The notes beneath the pieces are model-generated. The model was given only the letters and a program-made list of their open reading frames with translations, was not told the DNA's origin and made no database searches. Position numbers and translations under genes: made by a program. Below are positions 5,999-9,564 of a DNA stretch of 9,564 nucleotides, piece after piece; position 1 is the first letter of the stretch; every line of letters starts with the position of its first letter. Source of the DNA: Pyrinomonadaceae bacterium (GTDB taxonomy: Bacteria; Acidobacteriota; Blastocatellia; Pyrinomonadales; Pyrinomonadaceae); the NCBI GenBank assembly GCA_026786155.1, contig JAJAYR010000136.1, forward strand, positions 1 through 9,564. Direction: 5' to 3'.

Positions 5999-7153
5999 AT
6001 GAAAAATTTAGTCTCGACTTTTTTACAATCCCGAATTGACGCGCAGGATTTTCCGTCCGCCGTCTATCTCGTCGCGGAAAAAGGCAAGATTTTTATTCAC
6101 GACGCGCTCGGTTTCGCTGTTGTCGAACCGGAAAAAATGGCGGCAAACATTGATACGATTTACGATTTGGCGAGTTTGACCAAGCCGCTCGTTACGGGTT
6201 TGCTGTGCGCGAAATTGATTGAAAACAGCGAGATAAATTTGTCGGATAAACTCTCGCGTTATTTCGTTGAATTCGATACCAACGAAAAGCGCGAAATTAC
6301 GATTGAAAATCTTTTGACGCACACTTCGGGCTTTCAAGCGTGGAAGCCGTTTTATTTAATTTCAAATTTCAAATCTCAAATTACAAATTTGATTGCCGCC
6401 GAACTGCTTGAAAATTCGACAAATCCGAAAGTTGTTTATAGTGATTTGAACTTTATCACGCTCGGATTTCTGCTTGAAAAAATCTACGAAAAACCGCTTG
6501 ATGAAATTGCGGGAAAAGAAATTTTCGCGCCGCTCAATCTGCAAAATACTTTTTACAATCCGCCGAAGAAATGGCAAAAAGCAATAGCGGCAAACGAAAA
6601 GGGAAATGAATTTGAAAAGCAAACCTGCACCGAACAAGGTTTCGATGTTTCAAAATATAAATGGCGCGATTATCAAATTTGGGGCGCAGTTCACGACGGC
6701 AATTGTTATTTTATGAACGGCGTTTCGGGACACGCCGGACTTTTTTCGACGGCGTTTGAAACCTTTAAAATCTCGCAGCAGTTTTTGGCGAATCAAACGA
6801 CTTTATTAAAACCAGAAACCTGCAAATTGTTCCCCACGAATTTCACGCCGAACTTTAATGAAGCGCGTTCCATCGCGTTTCAACTCGCCGAAACAAAAGA
6901 TTCGACGGCTTCCGACGCTTTATCGAAAGACAGTTTCGGGCATCTCGGTTTTACGGGAACTTCGCTGTGGATTGAACCGGAGACCGAACGCATTTTTATT
7001 CTGCTGACTAACCGCACACACGCCCGCGAACTTCCGTTTGCCAATATCAATGCCGTGCGCCGCCGATTTCACGAACTCGCTGGTTCAGAGTTCACGCTTG
7101 AGCGTGTTTCCGCCGACGAAGCGCGGCGGCGCAAACTAAAGTTTGAAATCTGA
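5999..7153 (+). CDS. beta-lactamase-fold (class C / PBP-like) serine hydrolase
   Basis: A 384-residue penicillin-recognising-fold hydrolase. S59-L-T-K62 is the S-x-x-K nucleophile motif; Y147-S-D149 stands where Y-x-N is expected; G-H-L-G-F-T-G-T-S (314-322) matches the H/K-T-G strand of family VIII esterases and class C enzymes. L-L-T-H-T-S-G-F (105-112) and G-V-S-G-H-A-G-L-F-S-T (241-251) are typical of the group. Such proteins include esterases, D-amino-acid peptidases and true beta-lactamases; activity cannot be assigned, and resistance should not be assumed. There is no signal peptide, so a cytoplasmic enzyme is likely. Two parts are repeat-derived: residues 120-132 by a heptamer array and the last about 22 residues (S-E-F-T-L-E-R-V-S-A-D-E-A...) by a palindromic element that also provides the stop codon. 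The VWA gene follows 90 bp downstream in the same direction. Confidence 0.88.
   Translation: MKNLVSTFLQSRIDAQDFPSAVYLVAEKGKIFIHDALGFAVVEPEKMAANIDTIYDLASLTKPLVTGLLCAKLIENSEINLSDKLSRYFVEFDTNEKREITIENLLTHTSGFQAWKPFYLISNFKSQITNLIAAELLENSTNPKVVYSDLNFITLGFLLEKIYEKPLDEIAGKEIFAPLNLQNTFYNPPKKWQKAIAANEKGNEFEKQTCTEQGFDVSKYKWRDYQIWGAVHDGNCYFMNGVSGHAGLFSTAFETFKISQQFLANQTTLLKPETCKLFPTNFTPNFNEARSIAFQLAETKDSTASDALSKDSFGHLGFTGTSLWIEPETERIFILLTNRTHARELPFANINAVRRRFHELAGSEFTLERVSADEARRRKLKFEI
6358..6392. repeat. heptamer tandem repeat AATTTCA x5 inside the serine hydrolase gene
   Basis: Five heptamers: AATTTCA, AATTTCA, AATCTCA, AATTACA, AATTTGA. They encode I-S-N-F-K-S-Q-I-T-N-L (121-131) between the T-H-T-S-G-F motif and the Y-S-D motif, without a frame break. 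The unit is close to the TTTCAGA array in the Sua5 gene. Confidence 0.82.
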
Positions 7154-7155
7154 AC
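7083..7155 (+). repeat. palindromic element, copy A: encodes the C-terminus and stop of the serine hydrolase
   Basis: An outer stem pairs GTTCAGAGTTCA (7083-7094) with TGAAATCTGAAC (7144-7155), 11 of 12 bases. Inside are three hairpins: CACGCT/AGCGTG (7093-7098/7101-7106), CCGCCG/CGGCGG (7110-7115/7124-7129) and CAAACT/AGTTTG (7132-7137/7140-7145). The reverse complement of 8561-8647 shares the order, hairpin 1, the CGAAGCGCGGCG core and the outer-stem frame, so these are two copies of one element in opposite orientation. It is not a tRNA: there is no TpsiC-arm consensus. The hydrolase TGA (7151-7153) lies in its right arm. Confidence 0.82.
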
Positions 7156-7243
7156 AAAGTTTCTGGCATCTAAAAACACGAAATAACAATCAAAAAATTC
7201 TCTTCCCAACGCCGACAATTATTGTTTGGAGAATTCAGAAGTT

Positions 7244-8458
7244 ATGAAAAAATTCGTCATCGTTTTAGTGTGTCTGGGAATTTTCAATCTGCCGCTGGCG
7301 GCGCAAGTCTCGCGTTCGACGCGCCCGCGCGTCGTGCCGAATCCGACTTCGCGGGATAATTCTTCCGCGCCGCCGACGGCGAAACGTCCGCCGGTTTTGA
7401 CGGGCGATGTGAAAACTTCTGCGCCGACCGTTCCCGCGACCGGCGAAGTCGTTGAAGACGACGGCGAAGTTATCAAAATCGAGACGAATCTCGTAACTTT
7501 TCCCGTCTCGGTGCTTGACCGCGAAGGCAGATTTATCACGGGTTTGAAAAAGGAAGATTTTCAGATTTTCGAGAACGGTAAAGAGCAGCAAGTTGACAGT
7601 TTTGCGTCGGTCGAAGTTCCGTTCACGGTGATTTTAATGCTCGATGTCAGCCCCTCGACGCAGTTTCGGATTGAAGAGATTCAGGATTCGGCAATCGCTT
7701 TTGTCAATCAATTGCGAGGCGGCGATAAGGTGATTGTTATTTCTTTTGATGAACAAGTGCGCGTTTTGAGTCCGGCGACGAGCAATCGCAACGCGCTGCG
7801 AAACGCGATTCGGCGGGCGCAGTTCGGCGACGGCACATCGCTTTACGAAGCGGTTGATTACGTTATCAACCGGGAACTGACGCGCATCGAAGGACGCAAG
7901 GCGGTCGTTTTATTTACCGACGGCGTGGACACGACTTCGCGGCGGGCAAATTATCAAAGCACCGTCCGCGCCACCGAAGAAACCGAAGCACTTTTCTTTC
8001 CGATTCGCTACGATACTTCTTCGGAAATGGGAGTCGGCAGCGGCGGCGGAAATAATTATCCGTATCCGCGCCGAAAACGCGGTGGCAATAGTGACATTCT
8101 CGGCGACATTCTCGGCGGAATTTTCGGCGGCGGCGGAATCAACGGCGGCAATTATCCGGGCGGCGGCGGCGGTTCAGCCGGTTCGAGCCGCGCCGAATAT
8201 GAAACGGGCAGACAATATCTGGAAGCCTTGGCGCGAAACAGCGGCGGCAGAAAATTTGAAGCGAACAACAATTTGAGCGCGGCGTTTTCCGGCATCGCCG
8301 AAGAGTTGCGCCGTCAATACTCGCTCGGCTATTATCCCGAAATCGTCGGCACGAAAGGCGAACGCAAAGCAATTCGCGTCCGCATCAAACGTCCGAACTT
8401 AATCGTGCGGGCGAAAAACAGTTATATTGTCGGCGAAAATGAACGCGCTTCAAAGTAA
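7244..8458 (+). CDS. secreted VWA-domain protein, 'VWFA-related Acidobacterial domain' type
   Basis: The family is abundant in Acidobacteriota; its role is poorly known, presumably extracytoplasmic protein binding. The 404-residue product starts with a signal peptide (K-K, hydrophobic 4-20, cleavage likely after A-A-Q at about 21), then a Pro/Thr/Ser-rich linker. The characteristic entry strand I-K-I-E-T-N-L-V-T-F-P-V-S-V (77-90) and D-F-Q-I-F-E-N-G-K (105-113) precede the VWA fold. The metal-binding MIDAS is complete: D134-V-S136-P-S138, Thr198 in G-D-G-T-S-L, and D226 in F-T-D-G-V-D-T. A Gly/Asn-rich insert occupies about 264-312 and carries a basic P-R-R-K-R-G patch. The end Y-S-L-G-Y-Y-P (359-365) is typical of the family. 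ATG 7244 is preferred over an upstream TTG because it gives the signal peptide directly; GGAG at 7228-7231 is 12 bases upstream. A strong hairpin terminator follows. Confidence 0.92.
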   Translation: MKKFVIVLVCLGIFNLPLAAQVSRSTRPRVVPNPTSRDNSSAPPTAKRPPVLTGDVKTSAPTVPATGEVVEDDGEVIKIETNLVTFPVSVLDREGRFITGLKKEDFQIFENGKEQQVDSFASVEVPFTVILMLDVSPSTQFRIEEIQDSAIAFVNQLRGGDKVIVISFDEQVRVLSPATSNRNALRNAIRRAQFGDGTSLYEAVDYVINRELTRIEGRKAVVLFTDGVDTTSRRANYQSTVRATEETEALFFPIRYDTSSEMGVGSGGGNNYPYPRRKRGGNSDILGDILGGIFGGGGINGGNYPGGGGGSAGSSRAEYETGRQYLEALARNSGGRKFEANNNLSAAFSGIAEELRRQYSLGYYPEIVGTKGERKAIRVRIKRPNLIVRAKNSYIVGENERASK

Positions 8459-8472
8459 AACAAGTAAAAGAT

Positions 8473-8519
8473 AAAGAAAAAGGTTGTTGGATAATCAAAT
8501 TCCAACAACCTTTTTCTTT
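8473..8519. terminator. bidirectional intrinsic terminator after the VWA gene
   Basis: A perfect 19-bp inverted repeat (AAAGAAAAAGGTTGTTGGA, 8473-8491; inverse 8501-8519) with a 9-base loop starts 14 bp after the VWA stop. The GC-containing core GGTTGTTGGA is flanked by an A-tract on the left and T-tract (TTTTTCTTTT) on the right, so it can stop transcription from both directions, including the minus-strand glgC transcript arriving from the right. Confidence 0.9.
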
Positions 8520-8560
8520 TGACTCGCTAAAATTAAAAACTATATCGGTAAGCGGATTTT

Positions 8561-8647
8561 AAGTTTTGAGTTCAAACTGCGGAACGCCGTTTGCTTTCGC
8601 CGCGCTTCGCTGGCGAAAAGACACGCTGAAGCGTGAACTCAAAACTT
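8561..8647 (-). repeat. palindromic element, copy B: intergenic
   Basis: Perfect 14-bp outer arms AAGTTTTGAGTTCA (8561-8574) and TGAACTCAAAACTT (8634-8647) enclose three hairpins: CAAAC(T)GCG/CGC(C)GTTTG (8573-8593), TTTCGCC/GGCGAAA (8595-8601/8612-8618) and CACGCT/AGCGTG (8622-8627/8630-8635). This is the inverted relative of copy A at 7083-7155, with paired changes in the stems. It lies between the VWA terminator and the end of glgC and is not inside a supported gene. Confidence 0.82.
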
Positions 8648-8680
8648 TAGCGCATTATTTTTTAGGTAATTTTTGCTTTT

Positions 8681-9564
8681 CTAAACTTCCGTTCCGTCGT
8701 TGATAACCGCGTTTTTAGGAACGATGATGATGCCTTCGCGGATGAACCAACTGCCGCCTTCGCCGTCGGCGGTTTCGACATTATGTTTATTGATAAGCTG
8801 GACGTTATCACCGATGCGGGCGTTTTTATCAATAATGGCGCGGCTAATAATCGAATTTTTACCGATGCCGACGTGCGGTTCATTCTTACTGACGTTGTTT
8901 TCCAACTCATCGAGCGATTCAAAAAAATCCGCGCCCATCACGATTGAATTTTCGATGCGGGTGCCGTCGTCAATGCGACTTCGCAAACCGATAATCGAAT
9001 TTCTGGCATAAACGCCGTTCAAAATACAACCTTCGCTAATCATCGAATTATCAACGTCGGAGCCGTGAAGTTTTGACGGCGGCAGATAGCGGCTGCGCGT
9101 GTAAATCGGGTCTTCGTTATTAAAGAAATCGAACTTCGGGAGCGGCGCAGCCAAATCGAGATTGGCTTGATAAAATGAGCGAATCGTTCCGATGTCTTCC
9201 CAGTAACCGTCGAAAACGTGCGCCTGAACATTGAGTTTTTCAATCGCCGACGGGATAATTTCGCCGCCGAAATCAACGCGCGAAGGGTCTTCGTCGAGCA
9301 GTTCGACCAGTTTTTGATAATCGAAAACGTAAATTCCCATCGAAGCCAGAAACGGACGATTGGCGGCTTCTTCCGCCGTTAAACCGAACTGCGTCGTGTC
9401 AACGCGCATCGCTTCGAGCGCGTCGCCGTTCGGCTTTTCCTTAAACTCGACGATGCGCCCGTCCGCGTCGGTTTTCAGCAGCCCGAAACCTTCCGCGTCC
9501 TGCGGATTGGCGGGAATGACGGAAACGGTAACGTCAGCGTTGGTTTCATAGTGGCGTTGGAGAA
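8681..9564 (-). CDS. glgC: glucose-1-phosphate adenylyltransferase (ADP-glucose pyrophosphorylase), C-terminal part, cut at right edge
   Basis: GlgC makes ADP-glucose and pyrophosphate from glucose-1-phosphate and ATP, the controlled step of glycogen synthesis. The last 293 residues are present, of about 430 in the family; the frame (9562 downward) is still open at the window edge, so the nucleotide-binding N-terminus lies outside. In fragment numbering, F-G-L-L-K (26-30), F-K-E-K-P (40-44; the Lys of this motif contacts glucose-1-phosphate in characterised enzymes), S-M-G-I-Y-V-F (74-80), G-Y-W-E-D-I-G-T (119-126) and P-I-Y-T-R-S-R-Y-L-P-P (152-162) are visible. The left-handed beta-helix follows to the end, with V-G-I-G, R-A-I-I-D-K-N-A-R-I-G and the closing N-D-G-T-E-V. 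The wording of the C-terminal domain is closer to cyanobacterial/plant GlgC than to E. coli GlgC. Stop is TAG at 8683-8681. It converges with the VWA gene, sharing the terminator at 8473-8519. Confidence 0.95.
   Translation of the reverse strand, partial: LQRHYETNADVTVSVIPANPQDAEGFGLLKTDADGRIVEFKEKPNGDALEAMRVDTTQFGLTAEEAANRPFLASMGIYVFDYQKLVELLDEDPSRVDFGGEIIPSAIEKLNVQAHVFDGYWEDIGTIRSFYQANLDLAAPLPKFDFFNNEDPIYTRSRYLPPSKLHGSDVDNSMISEGCILNGVYARNSIIGLRSRIDDGTRIENSIVMGADFFESLDELENNVSKNEPHVGIGKNSIISRAIIDKNARIGDNVQLINKHNVETADGEGGSWFIREGIIIVPKNAVINDGTEV

Noticed and set aside
7083..7155. Cloverleaf-like fold as a tRNA gene
   Set aside because: The closing stem is 12 bp, there is no TpsiC arm consensus or anticodon loop, and the related copy differs in stem lengths; it is a palindromic repeat.
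8681..9409. Short GlgC starting at the Met at 9409
   Set aside because: The same frame stays open to the right edge with clear GlgC sequence (for example V-T-V-S-V-I-P and F-G-L-L-K), so that Met is internal and the gene is cut by the window.

Overview
The window looks like a chromosomal segment of an Acidobacteriota member, probably of the Blastocatellia/Pyrinomonadales type. Three things point there. One gene encodes a secreted protein of the 'VWFA-related Acidobacterial domain' type. The ADP-glucose pyrophosphorylase fragment resembles the cyanobacterial/plant-like branch. Moderate-GC DNA is peppered with short heptamer repeats and small palindromic elements. The taxon is an inference from these features; no marker gene was compared.

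Layout from left to right: (1) the last 49 codons of an unrecognised + strand gene; (2) uvrC on the minus strand, complete, divergent from (3) a two-domain Sua5/TsaC threonylcarbamoyl-AMP synthase on the plus strand; (4) a minus-strand ArnT/PMT-like membrane glycosyltransferase (GT39), convergent with Sua5 and divergent from (5) a Gfo/Idh/MocA oxidoreductase of the lipid-A-associated, GnnA-like kind; (6) a 251-bp spacer holding two different palindromic repeats; (7) a serine hydrolase of the class C beta-lactamase fold, followed by (8) the signal-peptide-bearing VWA protein and its strong hairpin terminator; (9) a second copy of the palindrome found at the end of gene 7; (10) the C-terminal two thirds of GlgC on the minus strand, running off the right edge.

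The genes are mostly housekeeping (DNA repair, tRNA t6A37 synthesis, glycogen precursor synthesis). The divergent GT39/oxidoreductase pair suggests envelope glycolipid or lipid A modification. Apart from the serine hydrolase and VWA gene, which are co-directional, there is no operon; genes alternate in direction.

The striking part is the repeat layer. Tandem heptamers recur at eight places (TTTCAGA, AGAGTCG, GTTCACC/TTGAACC, AAAAGGT, TTTGTCC, CAAAGGA, GATGAGA, AATTTCA). All have a 7-bp period, mostly four to five units, and at least five arrays lie wholly or partly inside reading frames without breaking them. Some form the arms of larger inverted repeats. A roughly 75-90 bp palindromic element occurs twice, once as the last 22 codons and stop of the serine hydrolase and once between genes. 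Its outer stem and an inner hairpin carry compensatory substitutions, so it folds as a closing stem with three hairpins. A 9-bp-periodic palindrome is inserted in frame in the GT39 gene. Together these look like a family of protein-tolerated miniature palindromic elements, comparable in concept to Rickettsia palindromic elements and cyanobacterial short tandem repeats.
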